Source: Stachybotrys elegans
Taxonomy: Eukaryota; Ascomycota; Sordariomycetes; Hypocreales; Stachybotryaceae
DNA: 64,000 nt
Reading direction: 5' to 3'
NCBI GenBank assembly: GCA_020746835.1
Contig: JAGPNK010000001.1
Location: forward strand, 2,108,001-2,172,000
This document shows positions 46,905 to 57,182 of this stretch, piece by piece. Position 1 is the first letter of the stretch; every line of letters starts with the position of its first letter. The notes beneath the pieces were generated by a model. That model ran no database searches, had not been told where the DNA came from, and saw only the letters and a list, made by a program, of their open reading frames with translations. A program made the position numbers and the translations under genes.

Positions 46905-49038
46905 TTAGTGAGTGGCAGCTTCGTAGGCGGGAGGCGGTGGCAGGCTGTCTGGTTCATCCCACCCACGCTGCGGGTTCTTTTCGTCGTAGACACGACGGGC
47001 AATCTCGTCAGCCATCTTCATGATCCAAGCTTGCTCGAGGATCACAGAGGATGTATCAGAGTCCGGCCCAGATTGCCCAGGCGACGCCTTTTCAAACGAG
47101 TTCGACTTCTCAGCCAAGTTGGGTTTCGTGAGAGCGGGCTGCTCGCGAAGAGCCCTGGATTTCCGAATAGTTCCAGAGCTGCTCGCCATCGCCGGCTCCG
47201 TATATAGGTCGTCTTTCAGATCTGGACGGAGCGGGACCGAGGCACGCTCGCCACCGTGGAAGCGAACTCGGCTTGCGGCACCATCAGCTTGCAGCTCCGA
47301 CACATCGGGCTCTTCTGGTATCGAATCCGTAAAGACGGGCTCTGAAAGAGGCACGTTGACCGAGTCTGTTTCTGAGGCTGCTTCCGACATGGTATCTGGG
47401 GTGGCTGCCTCGGACTTGGTGCGTCGCAAGTTGACGACCCGAGTCTTCTTCTTGCGACCGGGGCGTGACCTGTGACCAGAGCCAAGCCCCAGGCCGGTAG
47501 TGACGGAGTTGAGGCTGACAAGTGATGGCCGCGACGGCAGGTGTCCGTGGGCAGCACTGCCAGTCTCAGAAAAGGTGTAGGTTGTGCTTGGTGCCGTGGG
47601 GACAGAGAGAGTCCTGATGAGGCTTGGTGCCGACCGTGTCGGAGTGGCGCTCTCGGACCGATCCCCATATCCCGACCAAGCACGGAAGACGACATCATGG
47701 ATCCCCGGGGTGAACAATGACAGCGTTCGATGCGAGTCAGTCAAAGCAGCGAGGGTCAGCAGGTTCTTCTGGGAGAACAGTGACTGGACCTCGCCTCCTC
47801 CGTTGAGAGTGAGCTCAGATATGGCATTGGGGTCCAGCAGGTTGCCATTTGCATCCACCGGGTCCAGGGGTGGGCTGGCAAATGGGTCTACACCCTTCTC
47901 GTCGCTGTCTTCTTGCTGGGGGTCACTCTCCTTGTTGACCTGGTCCGGGCACCAGAGCTGGAGCGAGAGTCGATGAATAATGGCCGGCAGCTCATCCATC
48001 ATCAAGTTGCGCAGCTGCTGCTCGATGGTCCTCTGCAGGTAATCACGGACAAATTGTATCGAGTCAAAGGTCGAAGAGACCTTGAGCGACTCGAGTGGGT
48101 CATTGCGGAAGACCAGGGTGAGTCCCTTTTGTTTCGAGAAGACGAGGATGATGAAGGCGGACAGCTTGATCTCGGACAAGGTGATGGAGAGGGGAATTGT
48201 GAGCCCTGATGCGGCAGCAAGCGGCTGTGGAGATGTGAATGAGGGCTTGGAGTAGAGGTATGTGTTCAGGGGGTTTGCCTGTGTTTGCATATTAGCATTG
48301 CTATAACCCACACCGCATCCTTGCACAATCAGGTGTTTGGCGCGTTCGGGTAGAAACACTAAGAAAGAAACAGAACAAGTAATTTCAGATGCTCAATGCA
48401 AGGATGAGCTGGCACGAGCGCGGCGCGCGTTGCGAACCACTATATGCGGGGTGTTGCAAAGTGTTATCGTGATGGTTGTGTTGTCGTGAGGTGCGTTGCG
48501 GTGTAGGCAAAAGCCCACCTCGGACGCTGGTCCGACGCGATTCATCACACCGCCTCGTGAGCACACCGCTTGGTGCTGTCGCAACCCCGACAGTCGCGTT
48601 AATGGCCAAAAAAATTGTGGCAAGTCGATCTCGCCATTCGTGTAGGACACGGAAAAACGAGCGCATCCGTCTAGCGGACGCCGTGACGCGATATCGAAAT
48701 GGTATCATGTATAGGGACTGAAGTTGATCAAAGGAGGGGGGGGGGGGGGGGGGGGCAAATCGGCACCGTACCTGAACTCTTGTCTTGAGGGTCAAGAAGG
48801 CATCGCCGGTATAGCACATCTTGAAGATCCCGCGAAATCTATCCTCTGCCAGGTCTCCAATCTCGAGAATCTCCAGGTCCGGGGGGACTGTGCCCAGGTT
48901 GAATTCGCTGACGAGGATATCATCGACGATGATGGGCGGCTTCGGCGACTTGTTCAAGGCCGTCGTCAACAGGTCGCGCGCCCGGCGGTAGAACTCGGCA
49001 TCCGCCGTCAGGGGCGACCAGTTGAAGTTGAAGGCCAT
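46905..49038 (-). CDS. MDM34: MDM34, ERMES complex subunit
   Basis: Outer-membrane component of the ER-mitochondria encounter structure, which transfers phospholipids. Exons 49038-48772 and 48278-46905 give 546 residues. Exon 1 starts [20 protein letters not shown], the conserved Mdm34 start, and ends TLKTRVQ; exon 2 begins [14 protein letters not shown], a seamless match to the family. The SMP lipid-transfer domain covers about residues 1-200, including [18 protein letters not shown] and [16 protein letters not shown]. The remainder is Ser/Thr-rich with basic [15 protein letters not shown], and the end is [15 protein letters not shown] and PPPPAYEAA. The 493-nt intron is long for this window and carries a C20 run just after the donor GTACGG. 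Start is fixed by family match. Confidence 0.95.
48736..48755 (-). repeat. Poly-C (G20 on + strand) inside the MDM34 intron
   Basis: Twenty uninterrupted G on the + strand, 15 bp downstream of the MDM34 5' splice site in transcript direction. Homopolymers of this length are unstable and are hard to sequence, so the exact count is unsure. Confidence 0.9.
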
Positions 49039-52000
49039 GTTGAAATGGCGATTATTGTCTCGCAATCATCAGGAAGCGGGTGTGGCAGGCCGTCGGAGGC
49101 CGGTGTCGCGATGTGTGGCTGGGAATGTGTCGGAACGGACGGGAGCAAGCTGCTGCAACAGTGCAATGCGACAGTGCAGTGATGCCGAATTCTCGATCGC
49201 GATTGTGCGCAAAAAATGCAAAATGCCAATTATTAGGTGGTGTTTGAGTATGGTGTTGAGATCCAAAGATGGATGGAAGGTTGTAGGAGGATGCGGTGAG
49301 TGCGAAGCTCTATGCATATACAAGCTGCAAGAAAGCAAGCAGGAAAAAAAAATCAGGAGACGGAAAATCAAGATGACGCTAGGGTGGTTCGGGAGCCCTT
49401 TGGAGCAGGTCCAGGGCGAAGCAAGAGCTTGGGGTTTTTTTTCGGCTTCCTCTTGAGTGTGCCTATCCACTTGCCATCGTTTCATGCGCTAAGAGGAAGC
49501 ACGAGCCCTGTTCATGCCGTACCTCGGATGTACCTACGAATAAAACATCGCAGCCTCTACGATACGGCTTCTAGCTTCCTTTATGCATTCATTCTAGCCT
49601 GCAAGGCTATTATGCGCATTGCTATATGTCTAAAGGATCAGATCAAAGGCATGAGGTCTCGTTTCCCGGGTGCACTCGACAGGGGACCATAGCCGGTGTC
49701 TCTTCCATCATTCCACGGACGGCCCATTACAGTACTTATGGATACTTGGAGAGCATCGATAAGGACGGACAGCCCTTAGCGGCTGGGGAAGGGCTCCCGC
49801 TGGGACGAAACTGGAGAGAACGCGTTCGGGTTCTCGCACTCTGGCTTCCAGTTGGCTTGGCCGCTTCCCTTGTACCCCTTCTTCCCCGCACCGACACGGG
49901 ACCATCACCCGATTATGTCCGATGACCTCCCCTGAGGCTCCCAAGGCTCCCCCATATGATGCTCAAGTGAGCCAGACAGTAGGGAGAGCAAGACCCTCTG
50001 CGTGGTGATGATCTATTGGGGGAGGGATTCTGATATGACGACTGCATGCGGGCACAGAACGGGACTTTCTTCGGGGGCTGCGGCCAGCTCCGTCCAGTGA
50101 GGGATCGACTGATTCCTTGCGAGTGGGCAGTTGTTCTCGCACCGGGGATATGGAGACGATGACGATATGCCCAGAACGGCCATGGTCGGTTGGGGGGCTG
50201 CCGGCGCATCAGGTCTCGCTGCGCACCGTGGCAGCAGTGATGGGATTGGACGGGCGTGGGCGGCCGCACAAAATGGGCCTGCTGGCCAGAGCAAAGTGCA
50301 AAGGCTGGCTGTACTGTATACTCCGTACGTCCGCACAAAATTACCGCCTGGTCGTCGACCTGGTCGCCGTCCTATTCGATGCGACATGCCAGGACGACTC
50401 GACAACCATCCGCCCGATGGATTGTTGTGACTGGCCCGGCATGACCATTGTCCACCTTGGAAGTCACAGCACGCGATCGACGACGGACTGTGGTGGCGTC
50501 AGTCGGTCGGATACCTCTCCACGTGATGGTTTGGCACTGCCTTGCTCTCACGAAATCGTATCCCCATGTTGGATTCCTGTCTGGATGAACCCTTCACAGG
50601 GACTCGATGAGAGGTGGTGGAAAACCAGCTCGTGCTCTCATCTCTCTTTTGTGCCAACCCCACGTCGTATATTCTTGTCTTTCTTGTCCCCCCCCTCCCA
50701 CCACCACATCTGAACTTATCGGCCGTTGCGTCTTTCGTCAGATTGTGCTTACAGGAACAAGACCCAGCAAAGCTGAACGTCAGGGATACGCAAGCTGGAG
50801 CTGCACTACCCCTGCAGCTCATACATGCTTGGGGTTGCAATGTAATAAGATCAGAACCTGCCACAGCCTACAGTAGCGATGCGGTCACGATTCGTGTCAG
50901 AGCCGGGCCGATGGAGTGTTTTGATTCTCAACCTGTCGTCACGGCCGGACGGGGGGCCTAGGAGGCTTGGGCCAGCGCCAGCAACGCGGCCAGCTCATCG
51001 TGCCCCTGTATGTCCAACTGAGGTACTGGAAGTATGACTGTTCTATATAGCCAGGGCTGGTCTTCTGCTAGTCTTGCTGCTGATCTTGCTGGCCTTGTCC
51101 ACCTGGTGGTGAACTGCCGGGTCATGGATTTCTTGTTTTTCTTTTGTTTTTTATTTTTTATTTTTTGCTCCTTCCCATATAGCCAGCCCATTGCCTGTCG
51201 CGTTCTTGCCGTAGGTACCTATTGTCCACTCTCTCTCTCTCTACGCTCGCTCCTTCCCTGCCTGTAGTCAGGCTTACTTATTACTTACGCCTCATGCTAA
51301 AATAATTTAGCAGCTCTTGGTCCAATTCCGCCTTGCCCTCGCACCCACTCACACGAGCATCTGCCACCCACCTCATCCCTCCTCTTCGTTCTCATTCATT
51401 CATTCATCCCACCGACTCCACTCCACCTACGCCCGAAAGCGATCATTCTAAAACAAGTCCTGTCCAGCCCGGCTTGGATGCTTGGATCGAGCTGCTTGTC
51501 AGATCTGACTGGCGCACCCCCCCGATCTTCTTCTCTCTTCTCTCTGCACGAACCAAAGTACTGGCAAGAGTTGCCATATCAGGACCAAAGGCAATATCTA
51601 CGTGCCGCCCATCCACAAAACAGACAAGAAGAAACGCACAATCAGAAACAGAACAGAACCTCCGCTGCTCCGTACTGCGGCTGCTTCCAAGGCTGGTGCT
51701 CCCTGCCCAAGGCCATCTGCTTCAGGTATTATTACCACGGCTTCTCGATCCTACAGAACGTCATGGGATGGGGTACCCCAGCAAAAGACCGTCAATATAC
51801 GCGCTCTCCCCGGCCTCTCCTCCCTGCGAACCATTACCCTGGGTTCTGATTTTTGACCTCTTTTCATTTTACACCACTTTGTGGTCTTGGCTGCGGCTGT
51901 CTCGCCTGTCAATTACATGCCGGATCCATCCATTCGCTGTCGCATTGCCTGCCGCTACCGCCCTCCGCCTTCGCATTCGTCGTCCTGCCAGCCCTTGAAG

Positions 52001-52636
52001 CGCGCCACGCTGATCCGTCTAAGTCGTCCTGCTCCCAGGTGACATATCACAAAATATATACGTCGACGATATAGTTTGCCCCAGGCAGGCTTCGTCCACC
52101 TGCTATCTGTTTTAGTGTAAGCGCCAACAAGTCCCTCACGTTCTGGTCTCGTGTCGTCGAGTCCGAGTCCGAGTCTTGCAACTCGCCTTGTCATCGCCGC
52201 GCCTGCATCGTTCCTTTCATCTTCCTCTTGTCGCGCTTCTGCCTGTGCTGGCCTGGATCGCATCCATTTTCCCTCCCTGGTCTCATCATTTCCCATTTTC
52301 GGGCGACTCGTTCTCCCTTTCAATCTCTCTCTCTCTCTACCTCATCCATCTACCCGCACTCATCTTAAGCCTCCAGCATTCTCTCCTTTACCCCTTCCTC
52401 TACTCTCAGCCTCACCCTCCCACCCACTTTCGTCGCTCAGCTTCGACACCCTCCCCCGGATGAGACCACTGCATTATACCATGCTACTGGGGGAATTCGT
52501 GTTACCTCCCATCCTATAGGCGTTCCTGGTGCCCATACACCATCGTCTCACCCTAACCGGCCGCCCACCTATCATCGTGCTCGCCTATTCCGCGTACCTT
52601 GCATCGGCCTGCAGGCTGGCTCACCGTTGCCCAATC
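49039..52636. promoter_or_regulatory. 3.6-kb divergent upstream region, MDM34 / IPK1
   Basis: No gene recognised. It includes TACTCCGTA at 50,319-50,327, the palindrome TAGGTACCTA at 51,212-51,221, a T-rich tract near 51,133-51,170, and pyrimidine-rich DNA from 51,220 to 52,520 (CTCTCT runs near 51,230 and 52,328) that looks like a long promoter or leader for the kinase gene on the right. Several open frames on both strands are low-complexity only. Confidence 0.5.
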
Positions 52637-54164
52637 ATGGCTAACGCAGCTTCAAAGCTACACCTCGCCACGCCATCTGCCTCTCCCAAGCGCACCTCCT
52701 TCGACCAGACTTCACGCCATGAAGAAGACGGTGATGATGACGACTGGATTTCTCCTCAACACATGGCGATTCTTCAGGAAATTCTAAAGGAGCGGGGTGC
52801 TGCCTACCGCACTTATATCAAAACTCTACCCAAGGGCACCAAACCGGTAAAATTTGTTGGCGAGGGCGCAGCCAACGCAGTCTTTGAGATACAGATTCCC
52901 GATAACTCGCCAAATGCATCCGACTTCAAAGGTAAACCCATCCCCCTGATTGCTGATGCCCGGCCTGCACAGCCGCCTGCTTGTTCAGCAGCTTATTGTA
53001 AGACAGGACTCCTGCTTCGAGTCGCCAAAGTGACCCCGGGCCAGCCGATGGCGTTCGATTATGTCCTCCAGCAAAGGTTCTGGACTTCCAACATTCAGCC
53101 TATCCTGAAAAACCATGCCGCTTCTCAGGAGCTGGTTATTCTCCACAAGTCAGAAATCATCGATCAGCTAAACGCGCTGCTTCGCTCCATCGACCAGTCA
53201 CGCAGACCGAAGTTCCGTGGCACATATGTAGGCCACAGCGACTGGGGTCTCCTCGTCGAGGATATGCGTCCAGAGAGTAAGTCCACTTGGGCCAACCCCC
53301 ATGGCTGCGCTCAGCTGACTGACTCTTGCAGAGCCGGAAGAAGCCTTGCTCTTCGAGTTCAAACCCAAATGGCTCCTTCAATCCCGAAGTGCGCCTCCCG
53401 GCGCAATTCGTTGTAGGCAATGTGCCATGGAGCTATATCATTTTATCAAAGACCCTGCCTCGTATCGGCGGCTTCCCCAGGACAAGCCGTGCCCACTGGG
53501 TCTTGCCGACGAGAGTGCTCATGAACGTTTCGCTTCACCAGCTCGCATCACTCATCTCCTGTCGCCTGATGAACCTCGCGAACCGTACAAGGAAGCTCTT
53601 CGGGCTGTGGCCAACCATGACGCGATCCCAATTTTAAGAAGTCAGCAGAAGATGCTTGATCATATGGGGCCTTTACACGCAGGAGATGATGACTGGAGCT
53701 TCAGCCTTGCTATGACGTTGAGAGACTGCACCTGCTTTGCCCAGATCAGCCGTCAGCCGCATGGGGGCAAGGTCAAGGTTCGTTACGGGGACTTTGATTG
53801 GAAAGACCCCAAGATAAAGGCTTGCCGGTGGAGGGAGGCCGAGCAGAAATTGATAGAGGGAGGCTTCTACACGGCAGATTGGATTCTGTACGACCAGACG
53901 TACTACCATCCGCCTACCACGTGTCTGCTCGAATGGAAACCCCGGAAATCCAATGCGGGTGTGGGATATTTTCACATACAAGACAAGGCTAAGAATCACA
54001 GCGACGCCGCATCCACAGCGCTCGTCTCTCAACTGAAGCGAAAGGGCAACGTCTTTCATCACAAGACGGATTCCAAGGTCCTTAAGCCATTGTTAGAGAA
54101 GTTCAAAAAGGAGCCTCAAAGCTTGCGAGACTCAGCCCAGAATCCTTACCGAGCTGAGCCTTGA
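52637..54164 (+). CDS. IPK1: Inositol-pentakisphosphate 2-kinase
   Basis: Makes phytate (InsP6) from InsP5, needed for nuclear mRNA export in yeast. Exons 52637-52931, 53007-53276 and 53332-54164 give 465 residues. The first intron (75 nt, donor GTAAAC, acceptor CAG) is a multiple of three with no stop, so it can be read through; splicing it gives SDFKGLLLRVAK, the family pattern. The second intron has donor GTAAGT. Motifs: VGEGAANAVFEIQIPD (N-lobe glycine-rich loop) and LLVEDMRP; EFKPKW at residues 197-202, matching the conserved E-x-KPK inositide-kinase motif; RCRQCAMELYHF, probable metal-binding region; C-terminal LLEWKPRKSNAGVGYF. ATG 52637 is the first in-frame ATG. Confidence 0.92.
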
Positions 54165-55202
54165 ACGATGGGATGATGAGATAATGACTAATGTCGGAGG
54201 AGAGTGTCTTTGCGGATGGATTGTACATGTCATACTCAAAAGTCGACAGGTCAGACATGGGGCATCAGGGTTTACATCGGAATTGATGCTTAGGTAGCGG
54301 GTATGGGTACGTTATGTCAGAATGGTGTTTAGGGTCTGGACAGGCTGGATCAAGAAACGGTCGGTTATACATGGAAGTTCGGACGGAGTATGGTTCGCTT
54401 TTGCTATGGTTTGTTGTGGCATATTAGATATGTAAGGTAGCATGGTATGGCTATGGAGGAATTACCTATTGTTTATGATGAGTGCATCTCGATGTGCCAT
54501 CTGCTGATTCAATGTGTGTACTGGAGCGTTCTGCTCGTTGCTTGGCCAGTCGAAGTATAGTTGGCATCACTTACATCAAAATGGTTGCTACACCGAATCG
54601 CAATTATCCGAGGCGCACATGTATGCATGAGTCGATGATGATGATGATGCTCGGAACCGAGTGGTGGCGCTTCCACTGCGCACAAAGCCGCACGCCCACG
54701 GGCCGTTCCATTCATTGTCAGGACACTTGGGGAAATGCAATTGGATTGCAAATCGGGTCAATTGGCCCATCTACTACCTTTGCCAACAACTTTTGTCTCA
54801 CCGGGCAGCCAGCGCATCCGTATAGCGCCAGCAGCCAACCAAGACGGTCTGCAGGTCCATGCATGTACAGTGGAGGTTGAGCGGGTGGGGGAGAAGGGGG
54901 GGGGGGCACGTCACCAGCCGGCGTCAGCCTCAAAATTGCATGTTTACTTACCACCAACACCACTACCCTGACTTCGACCCTTATTATTAGGCTCCATGTC
55001 CTGGATCGTCAAAAGGCCAATTGCGGCCCTCTCTGCCCAAAACCCACTTGGCCCTCTGCGCGGTGCCTCGCGCGCCCTGAGAGCTTTGCGACGGCCTCTC
55101 TAATTTTCTTGCATTCAATAATAAACTTTCTCTTCTGTGCCTCCGTCCTCTTCCCATCCATTGTCCTCTTTCTTCCCATCCGTCAAGACGCCCGCAGCAG
55201 CC
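54165..55202. other. Intergenic, IPK1 3' end to HET gene promoter
   Basis: Contains a GAT trinucleotide repeat at 54,634-54,649 and a G10 run near 54,897-54,906. Pyrimidine-rich DNA just before the HET gene start (55,090-55,200) fits a promoter or leader. No coding frame is supported. Confidence 0.5.
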
Positions 55203-57182
55203 ATGCCCGAAACCGGTTGGTCGTCGCGTGATCGTGACCGTGATCGCGATCGCGACGCGCCGCCCAGCAAGCGCAACAGCATGACGTCGCGGCTCTTCGG
55301 CTCCTTCAACCAAGCCCGGAAGGACACGACGGCCTCGATACAGCGGCGCACGTCGTCGTCGGCCGCGACGAGCAAGCAGAACCCCGTGGCGCGCATCCGG
55401 GATTGGCTCGATGCTTGCAACGGCGACCACAACCACCACTGCAGCGCCGGGTCGGAGACTTCCGACCTGCAGATGTGGCGCCCCGTCTGGCTCATCGACT
55501 CGGTTGAGCGTAATCTCGTGCGATCCAAACCTACCGACCGATACCTCGCCCTGAGTTATGTCTGGGGGACTGGCCAGGCCCGCAACGCTCCCGATGCGCC
55601 CGCGCAGCTCCTCAGAAACAACCTCGATGCCTTCCAGGACCGCCTGCCCGAGGACGACCTGCCGCAGACTATCCTCGATGCCATGTGGCTGGCCAAGAAG
55701 CTTGGTCTGCGCCATCTCTGGGTCGATCGCCTCTGCATCGTGCAGGATGACAACGAGGAGATGGACAACCACATCCGCAACATGCCATACGTCTTCTCCA
55801 ACGCCTACCTCACCATAATATCTGCCTATGGCGATGTACACACCGGTCTCCTGCCATTGAACCCACGCCGGTCGGTTCGCGGCGTGCGCCAGGGCAGTCG
55901 CGATCACAATGATCTCCTGTTAGAGTCCAAGTGGAACACGCGTGCCTGGACCCAACAGGAGCTCCTCTATTCGCGGCGCGCCGTCTTCTTCTTCGAGGAT
56001 GTCATGACTTGGGAATGCCACTGTGAGCTCTGGCAGGGCAGCCCGACGGGGATCCTGAAATCTATACGCGGGAATCGCCAGGTGTGTACGAATCGCATCA
56101 CGTCGAGCGCGTTTGGCTTCCAGCATATGCCATGGCCCGATATGGACGAGTATGCGCGCATCGCCGCCGACTACAGCTCCAGGCGGTTGTCCATGGTCGA
56201 TGATACCCTCCGAGCCTTTTCCGGAATCACCAGCGTTCTGTCCCGCGTGTTCCCGGGAGGCTTCATCTACGGCATGCCGCTCATGTTTCTCGACATCGCA
56301 TTGATGTGGCGGCCGTCGGCATCACTCCGCCGAAGGGCTGTGGCGCGGCCTCCTTTCCTGCCGTCTTGGTCATGGATGGGCTGGTGGTTTGACGGCATCC
56401 CCGTTGACCTCACACTGTGGAAGGCAGCCGCCGATTACGTCGAAGACACCAAAGCGACCAAGCGAGGCCAGGCGTCGAAACGGTTTCAGCATCCGCATCC
56501 CTTCAAGATCAGGCCAACGGTAGCCTGGCATCTGACGGACAGAGCGGCTACGGTCCCGGTGCCCAACACGGGTCTGCAGTTCCGGGATCTCCGATCCAAA
56601 CGGGCATCCTCGGCAGCCCTGCCACCAGGATGGTCCAAGGCGGGGTCTCATTTCAAGCATGATAGCGACGACTTGACCATCTTCAAGTACCCGGTACCAG
56701 TCGAAGACCCGCCCGAGGCTGACGAGTACGCACCGCCGGCCGGCGAGCTGGCCTACCCAGGGCCGTTCCTATCGTTCAAGACGACAGTGGGATTCTTTGA
56801 GGTGGAATACGCTCTGACCCTTTCTCCCCGAGACAAGATGAATCCTCCCATCGCTGTGGGCAACGTCTTGACACGGGGAGGGAAATGGTGCGGAGAGTTC
56901 CGAAGCCATGACGGCTGGCTCGGTATCCAGACGAACAACTACGAGGGCGAAGAGAAGCTCGAGTTCATCGCCATTTCCACCGCAACAGAGCGCCGCGGTT
57001 CTCATGTCTTTGACATGGTGCGGTTCGAAGAGAGCATGGATGAGGACGGCATGGTTGACATTGTCAATGTCTTGTGGGTGGAGAGGATTGGCGGCGTAGC
57101 ATACCGCCGAGGTCTTGGCCATATCCTGCAGGGAGCCTGGGATGCTCAGGCCAAGGACGAGTTCGATGTTCTTCTTGGGTAG
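55203..57182 (+). CDS. HET-domain (heterokaryon incompatibility) protein
   Basis: Single exon, 659 residues from ATG 55203. HET domains trigger growth arrest or cell death in allorecognition of filamentous fungi. The domain begins near residue 114: YLALSYVWG, then LPQTILDAMWLAKKLGLRHL, WVDRLCIVQDD, VFSNAYLTIISAYG and RAWTQQELLYSRRAVFF, all three classical HET blocks. The N-terminus carries a tandem RD dipeptide run (residues 9-18) from a CGTGAT repeat and is Ser/Lys-rich. The C-terminal half (from about 300) has no NACHT, WD40, ankyrin or other repeat domain that I recognise. It is therefore a stand-alone HET gene, of a class that is numerous in these genomes; whether it is an incompatibility locus is unknown. 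Confidence 0.94.
   Translation: MPETGWSSRDRDRDRDRDAPPSKRNSMTSRLFGSFNQARKDTTASIQRRTSSSAATSKQNPVARIRDWLDACNGDHNHHCSAGSETSDLQMWRPVWLIDSVERNLVRSKPTDRYLALSYVWGTGQARNAPDAPAQLLRNNLDAFQDRLPEDDLPQTILDAMWLAKKLGLRHLWVDRLCIVQDDNEEMDNHIRNMPYVFSNAYLTIISAYGDVHTGLLPLNPRRSVRGVRQGSRDHNDLLLESKWNTRAWTQQELLYSRRAVFFFEDVMTWECHCELWQGSPTGILKSIRGNRQVCTNRITSSAFGFQHMPWPDMDEYARIAADYSSRRLSMVDDTLRAFSGITSVLSRVFPGGFIYGMPLMFLDIALMWRPSASLRRRAVARPPFLPSWSWMGWWFDGIPVDLTLWKAAADYVEDTKATKRGQASKRFQHPHPFKIRPTVAWHLTDRAATVPVPNTGLQFRDLRSKRASSAALPPGWSKAGSHFKHDSDDLTIFKYPVPVEDPPEADEYAPPAGELAYPGPFLSFKTTVGFFEVEYALTLSPRDKMNPPIAVGNVLTRGGKWCGEFRSHDGWLGIQTNNYEGEEKLEFIAISTATERRGSHVFDMVRFEESMDEDGMVDIVNVLWVERIGGVAYRRGLGHILQGAWDAQAKDEFDVLLG

Noticed and set aside
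51333..51998. 221-residue open frame before the inositol kinase
   Set aside because: Ser/Pro/His-rich reading of pyrimidine-rich leader-type DNA; no domain.
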